A stretch of DNA of 64,000 nucleotides from Rusavskia elegans (Eukaryota > Ascomycota > Lecanoromycetes > Teloschistales > Teloschistaceae), in NCBI GenBank assembly GCA_011316305.1, contig SAUG01000106.1, positions 186,001 to 250,000 on the forward strand, in the 5' to 3' direction. A model generated the notes under the pieces. That model did no database searches. It worked only from the letters and a program-made list of their open reading frames with translations, and had not been told where the DNA came from. Every line of letters begins with the position of its first letter. The stretch's first letter is position 1. Positions 1-11,092 of this stretch are shown piece by piece. A program made the translations under genes and the position numbers.

Positions 1-2242
1 CTTGGTTGGGTGGAAAGATTGTTCAATATCGGTTGGGTGAGTCGACGTGTAGGACGAAGTTTGAAGTGATCGGGAGCAGTGAACGGAACGATCGTGGCGT
101 TTGCGATCACTGCAGGGTGGTCGTGGTTGGATGCGAACTGGCTGCTGGATCTTGTGAAATCAGGGACCCTTGCCAGTATTATATATTGGCTGAAGAGTGC
201 GTCATCATCTCTACATTCTGGATGGCGAGTCATACTACCGTCTGGAAGCGTCACAATTGCCAATTATATGCAGTCGCAAGCGCAAACCTGGATTCTCTTG
301 CCTATTGCAATTTACCAAGTAACCCCATCTCTTCCTTCCACAGACAACAAAAGCCTTCAACGCCCTCTCAACCCTTAATAACCTCCATCGCTTCCGCTCA
401 ACCAGTCACCCCATCCAACCATTCAAGGCCCCCCAACCAGACCATCCACACCATCCACTCAACCTCCACTCCATCATCCATTCCACCCAGCTACTGCAAA
501 GAAGAATACCAGCAATACTCACACTTCTCGTATCCACACCCAAAGCATTTATCGCGCCAGGTAGGGTTTGGACGGTATCCGCAATGGCAGCATTTCCAGT
601 AGTGGGGAGCTGCCGTCATGTTTGTCTCGGAAAGAGGAAGTCGGGGTCGTTTGTGTGTACTGTTGGGGGTGGTGGGTCTTGGTATATTGGTGGGTTTGGG
701 TGATGGCGTTGCTTGGATAGGGATTGGCCGGAGTAGTGGATGATTGTAGATAGGGAGTTGGGGGAGGTTTTTGGGTGGTTGGTCACACTTGAGATATTGG
801 GTGCCCGCTTGAGATTGAATATAGATTGCGTGGTCAAAATCTGTTGAACATGGAACCTATATATACTCGCGTTGCGTGGGTAATGCTCTATTCGATCTTC
901 CTGACGTCGAGTCACCATGACATGAGAGTGTGTCAGAATCTTGGACACATTTTGCACGTTGAGACGTATGTGTCTCACCATCGATGCTTTGGTGCTGATC
1001 AAGTAACAGAGCTGATACGCCCTTTGGTCATGCTTGAGAAATATCTGTACTATGTCGCCGCACTTGATTTATAGCTGTTACCGCAAGGCAACACTCCGAT
1101 AGACATGGTACAATATTTTTCTATCGATAACATACAACTCCCAACATCCACCAAACCCACTCCCCAACCCTCAAAAACAACTCCACACCTCCTCGACTCC
1201 AAAAAACTCTACCCCGCCCAACACCCCACAAAACCCCCCTCGAATCCCCAACACCGCAAACCATCAACAAACACCAGTCCCCCGTCGCCTCTCACACGCC
1301 ACCCCAATCACGGCGAACTCTCTCGAAACCGACAACTCCTGCACTTCCCATGGCCACAAACCTGGCAATAATAGAACCACTCTGAATTATTCGTCGTGAA
1401 ACACCTGCAACACACCCAGTAGAGGATCCGACGTTTCGTCATGGCTATGTTGTATGGCAGCAAATTGTGCACGAGGTGTGTGGTGTGTTTTGAGGCCGAT
1501 GATACTGTGGGTGGGCTGGTGAAGTTGCTATGTGGTGGGATTGGGGAGATTTGGTGCTGGTGGGTGGTTCTTGGGGTTGGTTGGTTGGTTTGTTCTGATG
1601 TTTGGGTGAAGAGGGAGGAGAATTAGGGATGGAGATTGTGTGATTTATATGGGTTTTTTTTTCGTGGTGAAATGCCATGCATAGGTAGTATATGAGTCAA
1701 ATACATTTATTCACTGTCGATCTCGACTCCTGCAGCGTATAGAGGTCTGTAGAGAAGATGGTAGTGATAGAATAAGAGCCTACGCTAGAAAGTTGATTGC
1801 AAATTCCGAGAGAGAGCAGAGGCTTTCGATTAGATTGTTCTTACCTCTGGGTACTGTTTATCTCGTCGAACATCTATTTTGCAACTTGGAGTTAAGGGAT
1901 ATTAATATACGCGGTTCAGTAACCCCTTTTTCAAAGCCTCGAATGGCATCAAATCATGCTTATCAAAGCAGATGACATACAGGTGGTATAAGGATAGGAT
2001 CGGCGAGGGTTAATACAAGGTTGAACAGCAAGTTTGACACAAGATGACAAAACAAGTAGCAGCTGTAAGATCTCCATTCCTCATTAACTATGATTCCCCG
2101 CAGCCTTGAGACTTCTGCAACTGCAACCGGTGATGATATTTTGGAAGATTCCGCTGCTTTCGCTTTGACTGCAATAGTCTACCTGCGCCTTCGCGGCAAT
2201 CTTCAACCATGATGATCTCCCCTCAAAGCGGCATGTAAGGAT
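1..2242. other. intergenic / no recognisable gene
   Basis: Base composition is normal for the gene-bearing part of the window, but no open frame resembles a known family. Open frames at 6-602, 616-1002 and 1105-1678 lack an ATG where it matters or encode Pro/Ser/Thr-rich low-complexity peptides created by strongly pyrimidine-skewed DNA (about 1130-1370, and 1440-1620 on the opposite strand). I see no convincing splice-linked exons, RNA gene or repeat. Decayed coding sequence cannot be excluded. Confidence 0.5.
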
Positions 2243-2836
2243 TCATGCTATTTCCCAGACGTCTTGCGGCCGCGTCGTGATGAGCCCAGCGAAGTATCCA
2301 TCCGACCATGCGAACCCTGCCTCTACCACTGCACGCATTTGCTCGGACATATCCAGATCTTCAAGTTCGGATAGTGAAACGACTCGACCTTCTGAATGCT
2401 CCTCTGGGTTTACTTTCAATGCGTAGCTGGCCACTTCGCAGACATAATTTAGCTGAAGCGACGTATACGGGATAAAACGTTCTTTTCCGTCCTCGATAAT
2501 CTTCTTCACCATAGTGTAATCGAACGATTTGACGAATCCGATAATATCCGTGACCACCATATTCGTCTCTTCGTAGACCTCGCGCTTGACTGCAGCCAGG
2601 ATAGTGGTGTCCGAGTCCTCGACTTTTCCACCGGGAATTTCGAAGTTGTTGGGAAAAAATTCTTCGTGAGCGGCGCGTTTGAGCATGAGGATGTTGGAAG
2701 TTCCATCGGGGTCGTACTTGAGGATAATGGCGCCAATGACTAGTTTATCGTAGGGTGTGCCGTTCTTTTGTAGAAAGATTCGAAGGCAGTCTACCTTGCT
2801 TTTGGAGAGTGCCTCCATGGGGTTGGCTGAAGTCAT
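2243..2836 (-). CDS. Nudix hydrolase domain protein
   Basis: A 197-residue Nudix-fold protein that should hydrolyse a nucleoside diphosphate linked to another moiety; the substrate cannot be told from sequence. The Nudix box lies at about residues 69-93: it opens with PGGKVED and closes with REVYEETN, so the metal-binding REVxEE core is intact. Against the classical spacing there is one extra residue before REV and an Asp in place of the first Glu, a variant I believe occurs in fungal members. The open frame runs upstream to 2902 but starts there with TTG; the ATG at 2834-2836, with AAC before it, is the likely start. No intron is needed. It sits about 150 bp from a RIPed transposon, with no clear functional partner nearby. 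Confidence 0.85.
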   Translation of the reverse strand: MTSANPMEALSKSKVDCLRIFLQKNGTPYDKLVIGAIILKYDPDGTSNILMLKRAAHEEFFPNNFEIPGGKVEDSDTTILAAVKREVYEETNMVVTDIIGFVKSFDYTMVKKIIEDGKERFIPYTSLQLNYVCEVASYALKVNPEEHSEGRVVSLSELEDLDMSEQMRAVVEAGFAWSDGYFAGLITTRPQDVWEIA

Positions 2837-2988
2837 GTTGTCTGGTGAAGCTTCTCTGAATTGGAAGCAAATGTTGTCAGGGTATGCTTGATGTAGGAAC
2901 AAAGCTTTGGTAAAATGTGTAAACGGAAGCGTTTGTCCAAGTTTGGGGAAGGAAGATAGGGAGGGTGAAAGGGATTGGCTTCCTTGTA

Positions 2989-3107
2989 CCCCAGATTAAA
3001 TAAGTAGTAATAAAAACGTAATTTTCCCCGTACTATCTACCTAAAATTTATAGTATATTTATAAGACCTCTACTATCTATATTTTAATTTCTACTACTAT
3101 ACTAGCG
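2989..3107 (+). repeat. left terminal inverted repeat of the DNA transposon
   Basis: About 119 bp that match the reverse complement of 7213-7330 with scattered transitions; the similarity ends at ACTAGCG. Confidence 0.85.
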
Positions 3108-6100
3108 TCGATTAGATATATTTAAAGCAGTAATTTTAAAGCCGCTATTTATCTACTACCCTATAATTTTTAGTAAAACTAATAGAATAGAATTTAAAAT
3201 AAAATTTACTATTATTACCGGCTATTATATATTAGACCGCGCTTTTTTATTTTTTTTTCCTTTAATATACTAACCGTTTATATAGTAAAGATAGAAAAGT
3301 ATTTATTAATAGTATAGAAAATCTATATTATTTAGCTTTTTATTAATAGCGCTCGTCTAGATAAGATTACTATTATAGAGGACTATAGCTCTATAATAGT
3401 CTATTATATTAAATAGAATCTTATAATATTCGGCTGTTATAAAAGCTATTAAATAAAAAAAATAGAATCGCTTTCCTAAATTTATAGATAAAATAAAAAA
3501 AATTAAAAAAATAACTAGAATACTACCCGGATCTATATTTATATAAGATATGGAAATTCTTTTTTAATAAATTTAGCGTAGTAATTAGTACCGCGCGGAT
3601 TTACTAGATTTTAAATAAGATAAAAATTAGTAGAAAATCGCTATAACAAAGAGCTAAAGAATAATTAAAGTTTTTCTATAATTATTATACTTTTAATATT
3701 AGTTACGATTACTATAATTAGTTTCTATACTTTAATAAAAGCGTCGATAATAGGTATATAATTTATTATAAGTAAAAATAGTTTAAATTCGGTATTAAAC
3801 TAATATTCCGGATCTTTTTTTATTATTTATAGCGTTATAGTATTCTTTCTATATATTATTTAGATAGCCTCTTTATATATATAATCTACTAAAATTTAAT
3901 TTAAAACTATTACTTCGAATAGTTTCTAGAATAGTAGGTTCTTTTATTATATAATCCCTATCCGGGTCCGAAATTTTAATTATTTTTAATAATTAATTAG
4001 TATATAAAAATAGGAAAATCGAAGACCTCTATAGTTATTTTAGGATAAAAATCTAATACCTACTATTATACTCGCCCGACTATAATCCTATTAAAGAATT
4101 TTTTTTAGTTTTTAAAATCTAGATAAAAAAGTACTACGGAGCCTTTATAATAATATTATTTTATCAATTTTTAAAAGCGGATATTAAATCTTATAATAGT
4201 ATTTCGAAGGCTCGAAGCTACTTCGCCTATTTTGGATATCTAAAAATAGTTATCGGGGAAATAATTAATAAAGATTATCTAAATATTTCGAATATTAACT
4301 AGAGTAATTAAATATAAAAGGATAGTAAAAAGAAAAAAGAAAATAAAAGTTTAAATTAAAAATATTAATACTAAAACTACTAAGCCTACCGGGCGTAATA
4401 TTATAAAATCCTAAATAATTTACTATTTATATAAAAGCGATTCGATTTTTATAAACTTTATATTACTAAATAGCGCTCGACGAATTTTATAATTTTATTA
4501 AATAAAATATCTTTATTTACATAATATTTAAATATTAATTTAGATTTGAATAAATCTAGTAATTTTAGTAGTTTAATTCTATATAAAGCTCTATAGTTTT
4601 ATCCTGTAGATTTTATTTTTTTCGGTAGAAATTCCACTAATTAGTTTACTACGTTCTATATTTAGCGAATTAAAACTAAAAGCGGGACTACTATTAAATT
4701 TTAAACTATTAAAAAACAGTTAACTTTTATATATTAAACTTAAATATTAAAAATATGGAATAAAATATAGTAGAATAGATAGAAATTTAAAATTAAAATA
4801 CGCGTAGTCGAATAATATAAAAATTAGAAAAAATAAATCGCTTTTAGCTAAATAATAAATTAATATAGAAATAATTATATTACGCCCGGTAGATTTAGTA
4901 GTTTTTAGTAGCTAAATTTATATTTTAGACCCCCCTCTTTAGATTTTTATCGAGATTCCTTTTCTTTAATTATCTATTTTAATTTTATACTATTTAAATA
5001 GATTATATAAATAGAAGCTAAAACTTTTAGATCTTTTAGCTATATATATATACAATATTAACTATAATATCTAGTTCGTATAATTAAAGGTAGATAAATA
5101 GGATCTTTTTATCGATATCTGCCTTAATTATAGACAATATTTTACTACTAAAAATCTTTAGAAGAACCTTTTATTTAAAGAGTTATAAAATATTTAGTTT
5201 AATTTTATATACGAATTTTAATAATATTATTAATTTCTTTAGAGAATCTATTATTTTATATATTAATATAATTTATATATATAATAGTACTATAAGAAAC
5301 CTATTAATATATATCTACTATATCTTTAATATCGTTTTCGAATATTTTAAACGCTTTGAATTAACTATTATACTTATTTGTAAAAGCTATAGTATTAAAG
5401 AATATACCGAATTAGTTCTATAGATACTATTTCTTCTATATTTTAAATTCTTTACGAAAACGGCCCCTAAGATTTTTTTTAATTTTTATTTTTTTTTTAA
5501 TTTTCCTTCCCGAGCTTATATATCTATTTAAAACTAAAATCTATAGTATTGTATTTATTTTATATTACTTTAATATCTTTACGTTTAGAAGGATTATATT
5601 TAATTTACTAGGCGAAATACTCGGTTTATAAATACTTTTAATTACCGGAAATCTAAATAAGACTATTTATTACCGGTAGATCCTTTTTTTTTTAGTTTTA
5701 TAGCTTTCTTTTCCGTAGTAGAATAATAAGATATTGGCTATATTTATAATAGAAGATCGAAATTAAAGTTATTATTCTCTATTCGGTTTTTAAATAGCTA
5801 AAAAATCTCTCTAACTTCTTTAAACTACTATAAAAATAACTGCTATAGTTATAGTAATTAAATAGGAGCTTAATTAATAATTATAGAAGGTATCTATTAA
5901 ACGGGAATAGTATTTATTTTTTCCTTTTTTTTTTTCGCGGCTTAAAATATCTCGAGGCCCTTTATATAGAAAGTAATAAACTAATATTTAATTTTTTTTA
6001 GTAGATTAGATATAGTAATTTCTATATATTTTATCTTTTTCTATATACCGAAATTTATTACTTTATTTTAAACGGCGATCTAGTTTATAGTTAGAAAATA

Positions 6101-7212
6101 ATAGGTCTTCTCGCTAACTAGCTACTAGTAACTATATTTATTTTCGCCTATATAGCCGACTCTATTAAAGTAATTTATTTTAATAAAATTATATCCGAAT
6201 TATCCATAAATCTTCTTTATTTTTTTAAAAAAGGCGGTTTTAAACTTCTACTTTTTAGTAGTAGAAGATTTTTTTTTTTTATTATTTCTAGATAATAATA
6301 ATAATAAAGTATCGGAATCCGTAAAGGATTTAATTTTATTAAAATTAAATATTAATAGATTCTCGGACTTAGAAACGCTAGGAAATTTTTTATACTTTTT
6401 ATCCTTTTTTAAAATCTTTTTTCTAGTATATTTATCTATTTTACCTGTATTACTAACAGGCCTACTAGTTAAAAGCTTAAATTTTTATTTAATATAAATA
6501 TTAATATTCCTTTTTCTAATATTAATTTAGTATTAAATAATAGTATTAACTTTTAGCTAATCGGTTAAATCTTTTAATTTAATTTTACTATAATATATAT
6601 TATTTAAAAAAAAAAAAGTTATAAAAGACTCTATAAAAAAGAAATTTTTTAGAATTAAAATATTTTTATAGATTTTTTTAATAATATTACTAGTAAAGGT
6701 ATTAAAACTAAAAAAATTAAATATTTCGGACCTTTTAAAAATACTATTAGAAAGAGTATCTTTTTTCTAGTAAATATTCTAGTTTATAATATATAGCGCC
6801 GATAGAATAATCTAAATATCTTTTTTTTAAATACTTTTATTTTATATCTAAATTTAAAGAAAGGTATTTATATTATATAAAAAGATTACTAATTACTAGA
6901 ATTTTTTTTTAATAATTTTTTTTTCGATAGTTTTTTTTTATAGCTTTTTTTTTAATAGCCTTTTTTATAGCCTCCTTTTTTTTTTTTTTTTTTTTAATAC
7001 TTTTTTTTTTAATATATCTATTTATTATTTAATAATCTTTTTAGATACTAGTATTATAGAGCTAGAATTAGAAAAAAAGTTTTTAGAAGCTTTAGCGGTA
7101 AATTTAATAATATTATAAGCCGAATTTCGGATAGTACGCGAAGGAGCTATATTATTTATATAGTAGAAATATATATAGTTTTAATATAATCCGATTAGGC
7201 AGGTTAAAAAAC

Positions 7213-7330
7213 CGCTAGTATAATAGTAGAGATTTAATATAGATAGTAGAGGTCTTATAAATATACTGCAAATTTTAGGTAGATAGTACAGGGAAAATCA
7301 CGTTTTTATTACTACTTATTTAATCTGGGG
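7213..7330 (-). repeat. right terminal inverted repeat of the DNA transposon
   Basis: Reverse complement reads CCCCAGATTAAATAAG at the outer end and matches the left repeat over about 118 bp, immediately followed by the TA at 7331-7332. Confidence 0.85.
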
Positions 7331-7332
7331 TA

Positions 7333-7972
7333 AGCAAAGACCCGCGCCAAGCTGTCGTCACCGAGGAGTCTGATGAGTTTCTTTTTTTGGGGGGGGAAGC
7401 AAATAATTTGATATTTCGACAAGAAGTAAGCTGAATGGAATTACGATGAACAATTCATTCATAACAGGCAATAGACATTGTAGTGTGTACGACGTATATT
7501 GTGAACAGCTATTCACTGAAAACATGATTAATTAATTGCGGTGTCCTACCCTGCTGCTAGCCTTCACATACAGCTTGATCAAGGCACATTCATCTAAGGA
7601 TACTCTTACAGCGATCAGAACTTCATCCTGTGTAATGGCTATATGACTGGTCCGCGTGGTTACCCATTCTCTACTCAAGCATCATGTTGGCCCTTATATT
7701 ACTTCGACGGTAGGTTACGTCCCCCGTCCATGTTGTGACTCTCTTGACCATAGGCCTAATTCGTCATGAGTGATCGATCACGAGTTCCCCAATACACAGG
7801 CAGCAACCAAGACTAGAGCATCAATGTATGATGAATGATGCTGTCTAAGAACATTCATCGCTCTAGGAAGCGATCGAGCTCGCGAGGCATTGGATAAAAG
7901 AAAACTTCATTCCTTAGACCTTTCGATTTTTCAACCAGCATCCTTATTGCACTCATTATCCGACAGCGTATT
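7333..7972. other. intergenic, upstream of the fusion gene
   Basis: Normal composition resumes abruptly after the transposon. It contains a G8 run near 7390 and several ATGs at about 7824-7842, any of which could be the start in a missing first exon of the downstream gene. No gene recognised. Confidence 0.4.
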
Positions 7973-10320
7973 TTGGAGTTTCCCAGAACGGCTACGGCGC
8001 CGATTGGCATTGCCATTGTTGGGCTCGGTCAACGAACGTTCAAGAAAGCCCTCGGTGCCATCAACGAATCCAAACATTGGCAACTGGTTGCCGCGACGGA
8101 CCCTCTCGAAAGTCAACGTGTGTATCTGACCACCCTCTACCCCAGCGTACGTACTTTTGCAAGCCTGCAGGAGATGCTGGAATGGAACAAACGAGACGAC
8201 CAAGACGGACTACGCCGCTTCGAAGCAGTGTACGTCGCCGTTCCTCACCATTGCTATGCGGACATTCTATCATATCTCCTGTCGAATGGAATCCATGTCT
8301 TAAAGGAAAAGCCTGCGGGAATGAATCACGAGGAGCTCTTGTTGTACCAGAACCTGGCCGACAGGAATTCTGTCGTTTTAACCACAGCCAGTCAGCGACG
8401 ATATGGTAGCGCCATGGCACAAATGAAGAGCTGGATAGTCCACATTGGACCTATTTCCTCCATCGAGGCCAAGCTTAAACTCTGCATCTCCAATCTTGGC
8501 GAAGGATGGCGGGCCCAGAGCTCACTTGCAGGAGGCGGCGCTATGGCAGACGTTGGCTGGCATCTGCTCGACATGATCATCGAACTAGCTAACAACATTG
8601 ATGAATGTGCCCCAACTGTCGATTACTCAAGATTGTTTTACGTGCGGACTTCCCATGGCCATGATTGCGAGGACAGTGCCGACATTGTCCTAGGATTTCA
8701 TCATACGACCAATCGGATGACTGCACATCTGACTGTTTCTCGCATCGGTCATCAGGCAACAGAAGAAGTCATCATCACCGGCGAAACTGGTGTCTTGGTA
8801 TTCACGGCAGAGAGATCTTCGTTCATTTCGAACCAGGGGTTGGAAAGGACCATCTCTACTACAAGCCGTCTGACGCTTCAGATTACCAGACGGACATCGC
8901 CATGATGTTTGCGGGGTTTCACGATCATGTACATTCGGTGGTTTCAGGTTCATCACCGGACTCACATCAGGGGTACACCGCATATCGCTCACAAGACATG
9001 GTCGTCACCCGAACCCTACAGGCCGTCTACCAGCATGCGAACAAACAAGAACCAAGCCACCAGCCAGTAATACAATCTACATCGCCCAACATGCAACCGA
9101 TGACAATTGAATGGCCCATCATAGACAATGCCTTGGAAAAGATGGTATCGGATCAACTCCATAAAGACATCTCCATCTACGGCAACGGCGGAGTCTTTCA
9201 CGAATTCGAAACAGAATTCAAAGGCTACCTCGACGCCGCATCCTCGTATACTTTACTACACAACTCTGGTACAAATGCTTTGCATGCACTCTACTTCGCC
9301 GCCGGGTTCATGCCAGGCGATGAGGTAATCTTCCCTGTCTACACCTTCCACGCAACCTGCTCACCTGCAATGCACTTCGGCATCAAGCCAGTCTTCTGCG
9401 ATGCGACAGAGAACGGTACCATATCAGCATCCGCGATTGCCAAGGCGATCACCACCAAGACTAAGGCAGTGATAGTGACTCACATGTGGGGAACCCTGTG
9501 CGATATGGCAGCCATCCGCTCGGTCCTCATGAAATGGCCCGGTATACTCCTTCTCGAAGACTGTTCCCATGCCCACGGAGCAAAAAACAAGGGTCAACAT
9601 GTCGGCACCTTCGGAGACAGAGCAGGATGGTCTCTGCAAGGCCAGAAAATCGTCACGGGAGGCGAAGGCGGCATTACCTTGACAAAACATCCTGACTTCC
9701 ATTACCGCATGTTAATCTTTGGTCACTACAACAAGCGATGCAAGCTCGAGATACCCGCGGATCATCACCTTCGCCAATTCGCATTGACTGGTGCCGGCTT
9801 AAAGAATCGGGCTCATCCTCTGGCAATCGCTATAGCCCTCAATCAACTTCGCCAACTTCCGGAATTCCATGCCTGCAAGACGCGATTTGCGGCTCAGATG
9901 GCCGACAAATTCGCAACAGTCCCTTTCCTCGATATTTCTGCATTCAACCCTGCAGGAGGCACCGAGCCGGCCTGGTACGCCTTTACAATGCGATTCAAAT
10001 CAGCCAAAGCACCACAAGGTCTGACGCGCGAGGTCTTCGTGCAACAATTGCATTCAAAAGGGCTGCTCGACGTAGACATACCTCGATCAACTGGCCTGCT
10101 ACACCGAGAAACCCTTTTCAACAAGCCGCAAGACTTACTTCCGCACTTGTACAGCAAAGATTACACTTTACAGAACAACAACAAGTCATTCCATGAAGCT
10201 CAGGCTTTCTTCGAAGAAGTCATTAAATTCCCGGTGTACGCTACTGCAGATGGACAGGCAGCTACTGATCGATATGTACAGACGATCCTGGAGGTCGCTG
10301 CCATCTGGACAACGAAATAG
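7973..10320 (+). CDS. Gfo/Idh/MocA dehydrogenase fused to DegT/StsC-type aminotransferase (5' end unresolved, one frameshift)
   Basis: Two enzymes in one chain of about 780 residues. The N-terminal part (7973 to about 8990) opens with the Rossmann motif GIAIVGLGQR and contains KEKPAG, the EKP catalytic-lysine signature of Gfo/Idh/MocA dehydrogenases. The C-terminal part (about 9110-10320) is a fold-type I PLP aminotransferase of the DegT/DnrJ/EryC1/StrS family: NSGTNALHALYFA, PVYTFHAT, EDCSHAHGA and QGQK-GGEGG with the PLP lysine. EDCSHAHGA and THMWG point to the scyllo-inosose aminotransferase (StsC) branch. Oxidation plus transamination of a sugar or cyclitol is the inferred reaction pair. 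No in-frame ATG exists upstream: frame opens after a TAA at 7895, and 7973 is TTG. The frame shifts at about 8809-8814. Neither is resolved, so it may be a recent pseudogene or a mis-sequenced intact gene. Bacterial origin is likely but untested. Confidence 0.75.
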
Positions 10321-11092
10321 AATAAGGCTCGCTGGTTGTTGTTGTGAGTAGCTAGTAGATAAAATCAACCTTTTGGATAGAAGTCTGCAAATGGAGCGAC
10401 CACTCGTTCTCATCTCAGTGCAAATCCGACTGCTCTGCTTTAGCAGCGGAATCTATGCACTCGGCGAATGAGGAAGACCAGTTTTGTAGTAGAGTTTTGC
10501 ACTCAATGTGAACGCCCCAGGCAAAACTGGGGCTTTTTACCTCCCCCCATCGTCGTGGTTATACTCTTTGAAATCTATGTTATTGATTAGTCAAGTATCG
10601 TAAGTAAGCAGACTCATACAGCCGCCATTTGCTTACCGTCTTGAGTCGGGTCTACCTATCTCTGTCATGTTGGTGACGATCAGTGCTTCGAGCAGATAGC
10701 TGTCCACCATATCCCTCTGATATTCCTATTCAACCTCAAGTTTTCGTTACCATATTCTATTGTACTAACGGAAGAGATACAGGGGAAGTAAAGTTCAAAA
10801 TGCTCCGTATCCCTACTGGTTTAGTATCTCTTGTTGGAACTGCTATTCTGTATCCTATCAACTGGTGGTACCACTGGGATTGGTTCCGCGCATTCCGCCC
10901 AACCCCTGAATCGAAACACCCGACAGAGACATGCAAGGCTAGAACAGGAAGGAGGCAATCATACTGCCTGCATTCTGATTGAACAGCCTTGCGCCCCGCA
11001 GATGCAGTACAGCCTTGCTGCGCCTCGACTTTGATCAAGGCCAACATCTCCGGGCGCTTGGTACCATCTTCCTTTTCTTCCTCTCGAATGTC
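10321..11092. other. intergenic with terminator-like hairpin
   Basis: No gene recognised. The only clear structure is the hairpin at 10514-10538, listed separately. The open frame at 10683-10982 lacks family resemblance. Confidence 0.45.
10514..10538 (+). terminator. intrinsic-terminator-like hairpin plus T5
   Basis: A perfect 7-bp GC-rich stem, GCCCCAG (10514-10520) paired with CTGGGGC (10527-10533), with a 6-nt loop and TTTTT directly after. This is the layout of a bacterial Rho-independent terminator, about 190 bp past the stop of a bacterial-looking gene. Fungi do not use such terminators for mRNA, so function here is doubtful. Confidence 0.35.

Larger units (their letters stand above)
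2987..7332 (+). mobile_element. RIP-degenerated Tc1/mariner-superfamily DNA transposon
   Basis: A 4.34-kb extremely AT-rich block (element 2989-7330) bounded by near-perfect terminal inverted repeats beginning CCCCAGATTAAATAAG and flanked on both sides by TA (2987-2988 and 7331-7332), the target duplication of Tc1/mariner elements. On the + strand near 4060-4300 the ruined frame still reads YSPDYNPI followed by FF and Lys-rich sequence, the C-terminal end of a DDE transposase; family members carry YSPDxNPIEE here. Stops are frequent and differences between the two repeats are mostly C/T or G/A, as RIP leaves. 4.3 kb is long for this superfamily, so an extra gene or nested insertion may lie in 4300-7200, where I recognise nothing. 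Confidence 0.8.

Noticed and set aside
6..602. Open frame of 198 codons at the left edge
   Set aside because: Starts with TTG, overlaps another frame, ends in Pro/Ser/Thr-rich low complexity and matches no family; probably chance.
8790..8836. In-phase 47-nt GT-AG intron in the fusion gene
   Set aside because: It restores frame but would delete conserved strands VLVFTAE/IFVHFEPG; the 2-bp AG slip explains the data with less loss. Kept as the alternative to test.
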